NCBI RefSeq assembly: GCF_900143675.1
Contig: NZ_FRFC01000005.1
Span: forward strand, 147,870-211,869
DNA: 64,000 nt
Direction of reading: 5' to 3'
Source: Candidatus Nitrosotalea sinensis
Lineage (GTDB): Archaea; Thermoproteota; Nitrososphaeria; Nitrososphaerales; Nitrosopumilaceae
This document shows, one piece after another, positions 1-8,703 of this stretch. A program made the translations under genes and the position numbers. Each line of letters begins with the position of its first letter. Position 1 is the stretch's first letter. Below the pieces are notes generated by a model. It did no database searches. It saw only the letters and a program-made list of their open reading frames with translations, and was not told the DNA's origin.

Positions 1-1
1 G

Positions 2-889
2 CAATTACAAGATTACATCAATGCGGGAAAGATAGCGTCAGAGGTAAGAGAGAATGCAAGACGAAAAGATCACGTGGGCTCCACTTTGGAAGAGATATGC
101 AATTCTATTGAAAAAGAGATAAACGACAAGGGAGGAAAATGTGCATTTCCTGTAAATGTGAGTCTAAACGACATTGCAGCACATTACACAGCAGAGCCTA
201 ACGATTCCACCACAGTCAAGGACACAGACCTGCTAAAAATTGATTTGGGTGTTCAGATAAACGGTCACATTGCAGATACGGCAGTAACAGTTTGCTACGA
301 CCCAAAGTATGATTTTTTAGTACAAGCCGCAGAATCTGCCCTAAAGGAGGCCATGTCAATAATAAGAGTGGGGACAAAATCAAGCGATGTTGGAAAAACA
401 ATAGAGAATACAACAAAACAGATGGGTGGAATACCCATTGCAAATCTTAGTGGTCATTCTCTTGAACAGTATACAATCCATGCTGGAAAATCAGTTCCAA
501 ACATATGGTCCATTGGATCATTTTCATTTCAATCCACAGAAGCATATGCATGTGAGCCATTTGTTACAACACCGGAAGGATCAGGTTTTGTTCGAGAGGG
601 CAAAATTAGAAACATTTTCTCCCTGGTTACACGAAAAAGAACAAAGGAAGAAGATACCAACAAAATGATTGACTTCATATGGCAGAAATTCAACATGCTT
701 CCTTTTGCATTACGATGGCTCATCCCAGAATTTGAGGAAAAAAATGCAAGAGAATTACTTGATAAACTGATTAAAAACAAAATTGTAAGATCATATCCGA
801 TACTAGTAGAAGCAAACAATCAACGAGTTGCACAAGCAGAGCATACATTCATTCCCCAAGCCAATGGAGTTCTCGTAACTACTCTTTAA
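2..889 (+). CDS. map: methionine aminopeptidase, type II (5' end outside window)
   Basis: Removes the initiator methionine from nascent cytosolic proteins. The reading frame is open from base 2; a GTG at 74 exists, but the 24 codons before it encode the conserved MAP N-terminal helix (YINAGKIASEV), so the true start lies upstream of the window. The five metal ligands are visible; counted from the GTG they are Asp57 (DLG), Asp68 (ADTA), His128 (SGHS), Glu161 (CEPF) and Glu256 (AQAEHT). The inserted segment at residues 180-235 is the winged-helix insertion of type II enzymes. The neighbouring genes on the other strand are convergent. Family assignment is secure; only the N-terminus is missing. 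Confidence 0.96.
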   Translation, partial: QLQDYINAGKIASEVRENARRKDHVGSTLEEICNSIEKEINDKGGKCAFPVNVSLNDIAAHYTAEPNDSTTVKDTDLLKIDLGVQINGHIADTAVTVCYDPKYDFLVQAAESALKEAMSIIRVGTKSSDVGKTIENTTKQMGGIPIANLSGHSLEQYTIHAGKSVPNIWSIGSFSFQSTEAYACEPFVTTPEGSGFVREGKIRNIFSLVTRKRTKEEDTNKMIDFIWQKFNMLPFALRWLIPEFEEKNARELLDKLIKNKIVRSYPILVEANNQRVAQAEHTFIPQANGVLVTTL

Positions 890-925
890 TTACACAAGTG
901 GAGAATTAAAAAATAAACTAAAAAC

Positions 926-1114
926 CTACTTGACAAGCTCGCCAAATATCTTATCGATCATCAACTGACCTGTGCCGCATGCAGTGCATTTACCACTGGC
1001 TTTAAAGACATAGTCACCTTCCACAAACTTTCGTTTTACAATTTTATTGCAGCTAGAACATTTTTCTACAGCATAGGGATCAAGTACCTCATTTTTTTTC
1101 TTAAAGAATCTCAT
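926..1114 (-). CDS. small zinc-ribbon protein
   Basis: A 62-residue protein with two CxxC knuckles (CSSC near residue 18, CTAC near residue 45), the spacing of a single zinc ribbon. A longer reading frame from 1159 exists, but the ATG at 1114 overlaps the stop codon of the DUF1512 gene as ATGA, which marks translational coupling and decides the start. It is therefore probably co-transcribed with the DUF1512 membrane protein. The function is unknown; nucleic-acid binding or a structural role beside its neighbour are both possible. Confidence 0.8.
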   Translation of the reverse strand: MRFFKKKNEVLDPYAVEKCSSCNKIVKRKFVEGDYVFKASGKCTACGTGQLMIDKIFGELVK

Positions 1115-2247
1115 TGTGACACCCCCAACGTGTTCCCAACTCCAATTATCAGTACGCATTGACCAGGTTTGGAATTTTCTCGTATAATATCTTGAATTTG
1201 TATGAATACCTTATCAGAAGAATCCGCAATCTCTTTTTTCATAAGAGTGATTGCCTCTTTGATAGACTGTTTTATGACAATTGCATATATCGGGATGTTG
1301 TGCTTTGTAGCTATGCCCTCTATCTCAAACCTTTCAGTTCCTATACCGCCAATTGCAGCCCCAAATCCATGAGCCACGGATCCAGTATCCTCACCTTCCA
1401 GTTTCAATGCAGCGTCAACCATTATCAGCATATCTACCTTTTTTTCAGAAATTATCTTTTCAAATGCATCTGCAGGTCTGCCAACAGTTGCAGTCGGCCC
1501 TTCAGCTTTTAGCAGGCAGAGTTTTCTCCCCTCAAAGTCTTTTTCACTTAGAACAGTTTCAAATGAGATAGATTTTTTTTCCGTATCAAGCATCATCTTT
1601 CCAACAATCATTGGACCTATTCCATCGCCTATTGGTTGTCCCTGCTTGAATGCAGATATTGCAGTTTTTAGTGCATCTGCTTCCTCCATGATAAACGGCA
1701 TCATCATTTGCAGAGGCAAGATTAATGGGAAATTATTTTGTTTTTTTGCAGTCAAAAAGAAGTGTCGAACCATTTTGTACAGTAGATGCAGTGTGGTTAC
1801 CGCCTCAAGTATGTTGATTATTTGACTTGCTTGTAGATGAGTAATATTTGGAGCGAGGTTTTTGACTTGTTCCCTAGTAGTGTCTTCTCTTGTCCGCATG
1901 ATGTGTTTTATCTTGGGTACAATTCCATTAGGATCCATATCAACTGGCATTATGGTAAAATATTCAAAATATCTATCAAGTATGACAGCAGGGTCTGACA
2001 AAGGCTTTACGGTGTTTTTTACATAAGATATCAATTCTTTCCTGGTGTCATCACGGTATTGCTTGAGTTTTTCCAAATCTTTGTTGATTTCAGATGAAGT
2101 GACATGAAGCTGGATTCGCTGTCCATACAACATGAATATGAAGATAGGTAGAATCCAGATCAACCACATAAGTGGGTTCGAATTATCACTTGAGCTAAAA
2201 AGTTTGTCCAGATTTGTACCCAAAAAATCCAATAACAAAAAGACCAT
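1111..2247 (-). CDS. DUF1512 family membrane-anchored protein
   Basis: A 378-residue archaeal protein of the DUF1512 type. One hydrophobic segment near residues 26-41 anchors it, and a large soluble domain follows. The middle part has a conserved Gly-rich stretch (QPIGDGIGPMIVGKMM) and the C-terminal half alternates beta strands and Gly turns like a Rossmann-type nucleotide-binding domain (MLIMVDAALKLEGE, then GFGAAIGGIG). Biochemical role is not known. It ends in ATGA overlap with the small zinc-ribbon gene, so the two form an operon. It is a conserved gene in archaeal genomes, so probably a core function. Confidence 0.85.
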   Translation of the reverse strand: MVFLLLDFLGTNLDKLFSSSDNSNPLMWLIWILPIFIFMLYGQRIQLHVTSSEINKDLEKLKQYRDDTRKELISYVKNTVKPLSDPAVILDRYFEYFTIMPVDMDPNGIVPKIKHIMRTREDTTREQVKNLAPNITHLQASQIINILEAVTTLHLLYKMVRHFFLTAKKQNNFPLILPLQMMMPFIMEEADALKTAISAFKQGQPIGDGIGPMIVGKMMLDTEKKSISFETVLSEKDFEGRKLCLLKAEGPTATVGRPADAFEKIISEKKVDMLIMVDAALKLEGEDTGSVAHGFGAAIGGIGTERFEIEGIATKHNIPIYAIVIKQSIKEAITLMKKEIADSSDKVFIQIQDIIRENSKPGQCVLIIGVGNTLGVSQ

Positions 2248-2316
2248 TTTTTACTAAATTAAATCTTTCATAGACTTCATCAATCTTTCAGGAATTTTAT
2301 TATATCATAAAAGCAT

Positions 2317-2522
2317 CATCCGACTGAAAGAAAGCAATGGCATTTCCTTTTGAGTGCGGAACATGTCCATTGTCGTACTCACTTTCCCCCTTTGCCATTG
2401 TTTCGTTGTTTCCTAGTCCTGTCTTACACCAGACATTTTAGGAAACAAGAGATACACTGGTTTTGATATCAAGTCCTTACCTGATATCATGACCGGCAGA
2501 TGTATCCTGTTCCAGTCGGATG
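2317..2522 (+). ncRNA. candidate structured non-coding RNA, family not recognised
   Basis: No credible reading frame lies here, but the segment folds completely on paper. A 10-bp closing stem joins 2317-2326 (CATCCGACTG) to 2513-2522. Inside are three arms. Arm A pairs 2332-2342 with 2393-2403 and, within it, 2351-2358 with 2374-2381. Arm B pairs 2406-2415 with 2439-2448 and 2420-2424 with 2431-2435. Arm C pairs 2451-2460 with 2493-2496 plus 2501-2506, capped by a hairpin 2464-2471/2482-2489. Three internal G-U pairs (2334/2401, 2356/2376, 2458/2495) are legal only if the plus strand is transcribed. I find no RNase P, SRP, 5S, tRNA or riboswitch signature. An A/T-rich box at 2295-2305 could be a TATA element, though it lies close to the RNA start. 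Confidence 0.62.
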
Positions 2523-2674
2523 GCTGTCATATATTCAGCATCATAACATAAAAGGCCTATCAATATAGTTCCCGTATATCAAAACAACAATTCGCATAGC
2601 ATCTATCTAAAAATTTGAATTATTCTAAAAATATAATCAAATTATTTTAAACAGCGCACCGCAATTATAATTAC

Positions 2675-4114
2675 ATGAAAATATATGAAATTGGAATCAA
2701 TCTAACAAAAATAGTGGGATGTATTGTTACATGGGATAACCATATACGAGATTTTTATTCGGTTGATGCCAGTTCCTACAAACTAAGGCCCCAAGTGATA
2801 ACGTTTCCTCGTAATGAAGACGATGTTATCAAAATCATACGGTTTGCGAAAAAGCACCACATTCCAGTAACACCCAGAGGTGGCGGTACTGGACTAGTGG
2901 GAAGCGCTTTGGGAAAAGGAATAATTCTTGACATGAGAAATTTCAATAAAATCAAGATTGGAAAAAACCATGCGACAGTAGGAAGTGGGGTCTACAAGGG
3001 ACATCTTGACAAGATATTGCAGAAACATGGCAGATTTGTAGGACCAGACCCATCAATAGGACCCTTTTGCACCATAGGCGGGATGATTGGCAACAATTCT
3101 AGTGGAATTCACTCGCTAAAGTATGGAAGTGTAATAGACAATCTAATTGAAGTTACAATCGTAAATTCGGTAGGCAATGTAACAAGGCTTCCAAACATGC
3201 ATCACATGATAAAAAGCAATATTTCTCATGACGTTATCAAGTCATTTCCCATGGTATCAAAAAATTCTTGCGGATATAGAATTGACAAAATTTTATCAGA
3301 AAAAGATGTCCACAAGTTAATTGCAGGCTCTGAAGGAACATTGGGAATCATCACATCTGCAAAGCTTCGAACATACAGGATACCAAAAAGTAAAGCATTG
3401 TGCATAATACATTACAAGACACTCAGGCAGGCAGCAATAGACAGTGTGAAGATACTCTCTTTAAAACCAGCAGCTCTTGAAGCAATAGACAATAACATAA
3501 CAAGACACATCAAAATAAAAGTGCCAAATTCAGGATGTCTTATTTTTGCAGAGTTTGATAATGACATAAAGCACAACATAAAACAGATTCAAAAAATCGC
3601 AACAGGCAAGATAATCAAAATAGAATCAGACAAAGATAACATCAGAAAATTATGGAGTTTTAGAAATTCAGCTCTTGCATTTAGTCTCAAGAGCATAACA
3701 AAAAAAGAGACAATGCCAACCCTCATAGAAGATTCCGTGGTGCCAGTAAAAAGACTTCCCTTGCTACTAGACATGTTAGATATGATTAGAAAAAAATACC
3801 ATCTCAGAACAATAGTTTACGGACACATCGGAAATGGGAATCTGCACATCAGGCCAGTTTTAGAACATAAAGATATCTCAAAAATACAAAAAATTGCAAC
3901 TGAATTTTTTACAGGGGTAATAAGTATAGGAGGAAGCATAACAGGTGAACATGGTGATGGTTTGGCAAGATCAGAATTTGTAAAGACACAGTATGGAGAC
4001 AAGACATATTCGGTTTTTAGAAACATCAAAAAACAATTTGATCCTCAAAACATCCTAAATCCTGGAAAGATAATATCAGATAAAAAGACAATGATAAAGA
4101 ATCTAAAAATTTAA
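2675..4114 (+). CDS. FAD-linked oxidase, GlcD/D-lactate dehydrogenase family
   Basis: A 479-residue flavoprotein of the VAO/PCMH superfamily that oxidises a 2-hydroxy acid such as glycolate or D-lactate. The FAD-binding domain carries the pyrophosphate loop (PRGGGTGLVG, about residues 68-77) and GSEGTLGIIT near 223. The C-terminal FAD-oxidase cap has the metal and substrate histidines in YGHIGNGNLHIRP and GEHGDG, and ends with the family signature FDPQNILNPGKI. Length is normal. The ATG at 2675 follows an A/T-rich promoter. No adjacent Fe-S partner (GlcE/GlcF) is present, so the electron acceptor is unknown. The substrate cannot be read from sequence. Confidence 0.9.
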   Translation: MKIYEIGINLTKIVGCIVTWDNHIRDFYSVDASSYKLRPQVITFPRNEDDVIKIIRFAKKHHIPVTPRGGGTGLVGSALGKGIILDMRNFNKIKIGKNHATVGSGVYKGHLDKILQKHGRFVGPDPSIGPFCTIGGMIGNNSSGIHSLKYGSVIDNLIEVTIVNSVGNVTRLPNMHHMIKSNISHDVIKSFPMVSKNSCGYRIDKILSEKDVHKLIAGSEGTLGIITSAKLRTYRIPKSKALCIIHYKTLRQAAIDSVKILSLKPAALEAIDNNITRHIKIKVPNSGCLIFAEFDNDIKHNIKQIQKIATGKIIKIESDKDNIRKLWSFRNSALAFSLKSITKKETMPTLIEDSVVPVKRLPLLLDMLDMIRKKYHLRTIVYGHIGNGNLHIRPVLEHKDISKIQKIATEFFTGVISIGGSITGEHGDGLARSEFVKTQYGDKTYSVFRNIKKQFDPQNILNPGKIISDKKTMIKNLKI

Positions 4115-4118
4115 TGAA

Positions 4119-4454
4119 TTACTTGATTTTGGTTCCAAGTGGTACATCTTCTGTGACTGTGAGCCAGAACGGTTTTTCACCAGAATCCGCTGCAAAAAGC
4201 ATTGCGCTTGATTCAACTCCGGCAATACTTCTCGGTTCAAGGTTTACAAGTGCAATTACTATTCTTCCCACTAGTTCTTCAGGTTTGTAATATTGAGCGC
4301 CGCCTATTATGACATCTCGCTTTTCATTTCCAAGATCAATTGTTCCTTTAACTATTTTCGATTTGCCAGGAATTGGCTCCACTGATAGAATCTTTGCCAC
4401 CCGCATATCCAATTTGGCAAAGTCATCATAGGTTATTTGATCCACATAAAACAT
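4119..4454 (-). CDS. tRNA-binding (EMAPII/MetG-C) domain protein
   Basis: A 111-residue stand-alone OB-fold domain of the type found at the C-terminus of bacterial methionyl-tRNA synthetase, in Arc1p/EMAPII and in CsaA. Typical features are FAKLDMRVAKILSVE at the N-terminus, the central NLEPRSIAGVES and SSAMLFAA. In archaea such proteins usually act in trans as the tRNA-binding partner of MetRS. It is convergent with the FAD-oxidase gene (4 bp apart). Whether it binds MetRS here is inference from the family. Confidence 0.88.
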   Translation of the reverse strand: MFYVDQITYDDFAKLDMRVAKILSVEPIPGKSKIVKGTIDLGNEKRDVIIGGAQYYKPEELVGRIVIALVNLEPRSIAGVESSAMLFAADSGEKPFWLTVTEDVPLGTKIK

Positions 4455-4518
4455 CCAATAATGAGATTAAAATTGATTTCGAAACTAGCGATTTTCATTA
4501 CAACATAAATATGAAGAG

Positions 4519-4950
4519 ATGAAAAATTTCAACATGGTCCAGATACAGGCCTCGGTAGATATTGATGCACCGCTTGACAAGGTTTGGAACATAATATCTG
4601 ATCTTGACTCAGAGCCAAGATTCTGGAAAGGAACAAAAGAGGTTAGAAACATTTCAAAAAATGAAAACGTAGTGACAAGAGAAGTCACCATTGCATTCAA
4701 AGACTCAAAATGTATGCAAACTGTAACGATGCAGCCAAAGGAAAAGATTCACGCTCAATTTACAAAAGGAATACTGGATGGTACAAAAACACTTACACTA
4801 CAGCAATTAGAAAACAGAATCAGACTAGATGTATTATGGGACATCAAACTCACTGGCATGATGGGGATGTTTACGGGCATGATAAAAAAGCACATCCAGA
4901 GCGGTTCAGAACAAGCTCTTGAGAGCATAAAACAAGAAGCACAGAGATAA
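4519..4950 (+). CDS. SRPBCC (START-like) family protein
   Basis: A 143-residue protein of the polyketide cyclase/SRPBCC fold: an opening strand VQIQASVDIDAP, then the helix DKVWNIISDLDSEPRFWKG, curved beta sheet, and a long amphipathic C-terminal helix. These proteins bind hydrophobic ligands in a deep cavity. The start may instead be the ATG at 4534 (MVQIQ), which better fits the first strand. It sits 2 bp before the glycosyltransferase gene, so both are probably one transcript; a lipid or isoprenoid ligand would fit that context, but this is inference. Confidence 0.8.
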   Translation: MKNFNMVQIQASVDIDAPLDKVWNIISDLDSEPRFWKGTKEVRNISKNENVVTREVTIAFKDSKCMQTVTMQPKEKIHAQFTKGILDGTKTLTLQQLENRIRLDVLWDIKLTGMMGMFTGMIKKHIQSGSEQALESIKQEAQR

Positions 4951-4952
4951 TC

Positions 4953-6161
4953 ATGGCATATCTGATAGACATTGTAAACTATTTTCTTGTAGCAATCATG
5001 CTTGGTGTTTCTCTTGCGTGGACGTTTTTGATAAGATCAATGTGGAGTACTTTTAAGAACTCGCCATTTTTGGACAGGTTCGAGTACAAGAGCCACCACA
5101 AACCAAAGATATCAGTAATTCTGCCGGCAAGAAATGAAGAGAGGTTTATAGAAAAATGCATAAACTCACTATTAGAGCAAGATTACGAAAATTATGAGAT
5201 AATAGCAATAGATGATAGGTCAGATGACAACACGGGGGAGATAATCAAGAATATCGCAAAAAAAGATTCTCGCGTAGTACATGTATTAGCAGGACCAAAA
5301 CCAGAAAAATGGATTGGTAAGAACTGGGCATGCATAGAAGGATTCAAGAGATCATCAGGCGAACTTTTGTTATTTACGGATGCTGATACTACGCATACAA
5401 ACAAGACAATCACATTAGCAGTGGACCACCTCTTGAGTGATAATCTTGATGCACTTACAGTGATTCCAAAGATGTTGTGCCTTGATTGGTGGACAAGAAT
5501 AACACTACCAGTATTATCTACATTTTTACATACTAGATTTTCTGCACTTCGTGTAAATGACCCATCTGCAAAGACAGGTTATTTTTTTGGAAGTTTTTTC
5601 ATAATAAAGAGAGAAACATACAATTCGGTTGGTACGCATGAGAGCGTAAAAAGCGAGATAGTAGAAGATGGGGCTCTTGGCAAGAAGGTAAAAGAACAAG
5701 GATTCAAGATGAAGATGGTACGAGGAGAGCATTTGGTAGATGCAGTATGGGCAAGGGACTGGTCTACTTTGTGGCATGCACTAAAGAGGCTGATGATACC
5801 ACTATACATCCAATCAAGCAAAACTGCAATTGGTATATTTGTTGCAGTATTATTTTTGTTATTCATGCCATTTCCCATCCTTGCATATTCAGCACTTTTC
5901 CTAAGTCATGCAATTTCCTTTAAGATATTATTCGGAATCACACTTGTTGCTGCAGGGCTATTTTATTTAGGAAGCATTATTGATGCAAAAAAGGGACTAG
6001 GACTAGGATTCAGACATGCAATTTTTGCACCAATTGGCAGCATAGTCATCGTAGCAGGATTTGCAAGCGGAATACTGCATGCAAAGAAAAATGATTCTGT
6101 GACTTGGCGTGGAAGAACATATTCCATATCAGGCACTGCACAACATCCAATAAGCTTGTGA
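4953..6161 (+). CDS. membrane glycosyltransferase, family 2 (HpnB/CrtQ-like)
   Basis: A 402-residue GT-A enzyme that transfers a sugar from an activated donor to a lipid-like acceptor at the membrane. A transmembrane helix spans about residues 8-26. The catalytic domain has ISVILPARNEE (54-63), the nucleotide-binding DDRSDD (87-92), the DAD metal motif (143-145), and the acceptor-side ED (VEDGALG). About four hydrophobic segments follow from residue 280 to 375. GKNWACIEGF is typical of the hopanoid/carotenoid-associated branch. It follows the SRPBCC gene by 2 bp. Confidence 0.88.
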   Translation: MAYLIDIVNYFLVAIMLGVSLAWTFLIRSMWSTFKNSPFLDRFEYKSHHKPKISVILPARNEERFIEKCINSLLEQDYENYEIIAIDDRSDDNTGEIIKNIAKKDSRVVHVLAGPKPEKWIGKNWACIEGFKRSSGELLLFTDADTTHTNKTITLAVDHLLSDNLDALTVIPKMLCLDWWTRITLPVLSTFLHTRFSALRVNDPSAKTGYFFGSFFIIKRETYNSVGTHESVKSEIVEDGALGKKVKEQGFKMKMVRGEHLVDAVWARDWSTLWHALKRLMIPLYIQSSKTAIGIFVAVLFLLFMPFPILAYSALFLSHAISFKILFGITLVAAGLFYLGSIIDAKKGLGLGFRHAIFAPIGSIVIVAGFASGILHAKKNDSVTWRGRTYSISGTAQHPISL

Positions 6162-6182
6162 GTAAGAATTATACATTAACAT

Positions 6183-7325
6183 TTGATACTTGAATTCTTG
6201 GACAAGACTACAGCAGTTTTGGGCGGAGTTTATGGAATAGTTGTACTAGTTCTAGTATTTGCATTTGTGTTTGATCAACAACGACCAGATATATCAGCTC
6301 AGACTTCAGTTTTAGGAAACATTGTGCAATCAAGTCCAGGATCACAATTTAGTTTAGCAGACCTTTTTGCAAGATCCCAACAAGGAGTAGTCCAGATAAT
6401 AGTACACAAGACAGGGGACAATGCGACAGACAGAGCAATAGGTTCAGGTATTGTATATGATCTTGACGGACACATCATTACAAACAATCATGTTGTAGAC
6501 GACTATCAAAAAATCAGAGTTGTGTTTCATGATGGCCAATCTTATTCTGCTACAGTAAGTGGTACAGACAAGTTTGCAGATCTTGCAGTTATCAAAGTTG
6601 ATGCAAATTCAAATACATTTCATCCATTACCTTTAGGGGACTCGTCTAAGCTTCGGATTGGAGACCAAGTAATTGCAATTGGTAGTCCCTTTGGATTAAG
6701 CGAATCAATGACATCGGGCATAGTAAGTCAGTTAGGCAGAGTATTAAATCCACCAGACATAGGTGCATTTTCAATTCCAAATGTAATTCAAACAGACACT
6801 GCCATAAATCCAGGAAATTCAGGAGGTCCATTATTGGACACTCATGGCGAGGTTATTGGAATAAACACAGCAATTCAGACCCAGACAGGCGAGTTTTCAG
6901 GAGTAGGCTTTGCCATACCATCAAACACAATGAAGAGAATTGTTCCAGCACTAATACAATCAGGACACTACCAGCATCCATGGCTTGGGATATCTGGAAT
7001 ATCAGTAGACCCAGACTTGGCAGACAGCCTAAATCTTACGACACATTCTGGATTTTTAATAGAAAATATAGTATCAGACAGTCCAGCCTCCAAGGCAGGA
7101 CTCCATGCATCAAACATGACAACAACAATAGACGGTATCAAATACAAGTATGGCGGAGACATCATAATAGGAGTAGACAACAATCCAGTCTCAAAACTTG
7201 AAGACCTTCTAAATTATCTACAGGACTACAAATCAGTGGGTGACAAGATGACAGTGCAGATAATCAGAGAAAACAAGACAATGGAAGTAACAATGACTTT
7301 GCAGGAAAGACCAAACAGTCAATAA
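6183..7325 (+). CDS. HtrA/DegP-like serine protease
   Basis: A 380-residue membrane-anchored trypsin-like protease with one PDZ domain, acting outside the cytoplasmic membrane on misfolded proteins. A transmembrane anchor covers residues 12-30. The catalytic triad is His103 (TNNHVVDD), Asp133 (KFADLAV) and Ser213 (NPGNSGGP). The PDZ domain covers about 270-370. The start is TTG at 6183, the only start that gives the anchor right at the N-terminus. HtrA proteins are not universal in archaea, but thaumarchaea commonly have them. It follows the glycosyltransferase by 21 bp. Confidence 0.93.
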   Translation: MILEFLDKTTAVLGGVYGIVVLVLVFAFVFDQQRPDISAQTSVLGNIVQSSPGSQFSLADLFARSQQGVVQIIVHKTGDNATDRAIGSGIVYDLDGHIITNNHVVDDYQKIRVVFHDGQSYSATVSGTDKFADLAVIKVDANSNTFHPLPLGDSSKLRIGDQVIAIGSPFGLSESMTSGIVSQLGRVLNPPDIGAFSIPNVIQTDTAINPGNSGGPLLDTHGEVIGINTAIQTQTGEFSGVGFAIPSNTMKRIVPALIQSGHYQHPWLGISGISVDPDLADSLNLTTHSGFLIENIVSDSPASKAGLHASNMTTTIDGIKYKYGGDIIIGVDNNPVSKLEDLLNYLQDYKSVGDKMTVQIIRENKTMEVTMTLQERPNSQ

Positions 7326-7484
7326 AATATTTTATGAAAAACCAGGATTAGTTTCGGAAACATTACAACAAGATCCAAAATCACTGAACTAGAATCAATG
7401 CAAAAAAAGATAATAATTACTTGAGCTCTTGGAGAAAAAAATTAGGGTTTATCAGATAACAGTAGAAAAATAGAGCACCAAGAG

Positions 7485-8210
7485 TTGAACAAACATATCA
7501 TATTTACAACAGGTCTATTACTAGCAGGATTTGTAATTGCCATGTCCAGCATCCAGGTTTCAGAATCTGTACTTTCAAACAAGATGCTAGTATCAGTAAA
7601 GGCAGAAAAAGACCCCATAATGGAAGGTGATTTTCCCACAATAGTAGGCAATGTCACAGATGAAGCATACAAGCCAGTTGCAAATGCAAATATTTTGATA
7701 ATGTTTGGAACTACAATAGTTTCAACTCCTACAGATGATCAGGGTAAATTCAGATATCAAGCAACAATGCCATCAACCCATGGAATCTACGAGGTAGATG
7801 TAACTGCGACAAAAGACGGGTACACAAAGGCACTTGGAAATAACACATTTACTGTGAGCCCAAGACAAACTGCAACCATATCAAAAACCATAACTGGACT
7901 GCCAATTGAAACAGGTAATTACACTGTGTTTCTTGGCAAGGTAACACAGTGGAACCTAGAAACTACATGTTTTGTCAGTTTTGCTGACAAGTATATGCGA
8001 TTCTTACATACATGTGATTTATACAACATGGAACCAGAAGACTTTCAGACAGACCAGCAGATCATACCAATGGTTTCTGTGATATTAGACAATCAAACAT
8101 ACAGACTATTCCCAGAAACTGTCTATCTCAAGGCATCAAATATGGCAAATGACACACTTGAGACATTCATAGAAAATACATTTGCAAACTATACCAATCC
8201 GCAAAACTAG
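7485..8210 (+). CDS. secreted protein with carboxypeptidase-regulatory-like (Ig-type) domain
   Basis: A 241-residue exported protein. A signal peptide or N-terminal anchor covers residues 5-27. Residues 45-115 form a beta-sandwich of the CarboxypepD_reg/transthyretin-like type (VGNVTDEAYKPVANANILI, then TDDQGKFRYQAT). The C-terminal half is unassigned and contains two cysteines (TCFVS and HTCDL) that could form a disulfide. The start is TTG at 7485. It stands alone behind a 160-bp gap after the HtrA gene. Binding or adhesion is a reasonable guess; no enzymatic motif is visible. Confidence 0.72.
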   Translation: MNKHIIFTTGLLLAGFVIAMSSIQVSESVLSNKMLVSVKAEKDPIMEGDFPTIVGNVTDEAYKPVANANILIMFGTTIVSTPTDDQGKFRYQATMPSTHGIYEVDVTATKDGYTKALGNNTFTVSPRQTATISKTITGLPIETGNYTVFLGKVTQWNLETTCFVSFADKYMRFLHTCDLYNMEPEDFQTDQQIIPMVSVILDNQTYRLFPETVYLKASNMANDTLETFIENTFANYTNPQN

Positions 8211-8411
8211 ATGAAACCATCCACAGTTACGGATGGAGCGTACCAGTACATAGTACAATTACATGATGTAGAATAGACACAAGATCTGCCATGCATATGA
8301 TCAGTCTTGCAAGTATTTTAAATTTGGTGTAAATTTAGCATTATTCTCAGTTAACTATGTTAAGGAACAAAGTATCACAATTTTTTATTAATCAGCCAAC
8401 CACTTGAGAGT

Positions 8412-8699
8412 ATGTCAAAACAACCATATCGTTCTGAATTAGGAATGATATCAGATATCTTGCGTGTTACAATGGATTACGGAAGAGAAGGTACAATCAT
8501 CACTACAATAGCAAGAAGAGCAAATCTTTCACATTATACTGCCACCGACAAGTGTCAAAAACTGATAGATTTCGGGTTGATGGAATCAAGATCTGATAAA
8601 AAAAGTAACTTTTTCACCATTACTGAAAAAGGCATGAAATTTTATGAAGAACTAGAGAGATTTACAGAAACAGTCCAAGCCATCAGAATAAGATATTAG
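8412..8699 (+). CDS. winged-helix transcriptional regulator
   Basis: A 95-residue single-domain winged helix-turn-helix protein of the thaumarchaeal HTH_45-like type. The recognition-helix region is IARRANLSHYTATDKCQKLIDFG (23 residues starting near residue 36), followed by the wing (ESRSDKKSNFFTITEKGMKF). ATG at 8412 has an A/T-rich box (TTTTTTATTAAT) about 25-30 bp upstream, so the transcript is probably leaderless. It converges on the multicopper oxidase gene with a 4-bp gap. Target genes are unknown. Confidence 0.85.
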   Translation: MSKQPYRSELGMISDILRVTMDYGREGTIITTIARRANLSHYTATDKCQKLIDFGLMESRSDKKSNFFTITEKGMKFYEELERFTETVQAIRIRY

Positions 8700-8703
8700 A
8701 CTT

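Noticed and set aside
2317..2522. Minus-strand transcription of the structured RNA
   Set aside because: A TATA-like box about 26 bp from 2522 would suit the minus strand, but three internal G-U pairs would become A-C mismatches there. Plus strand preferred, not proven.
4485..4700. Minus-strand reading frame opposite the SRPBCC gene
   Set aside because: Antisense of a clear domain; no start signal and no protein features.
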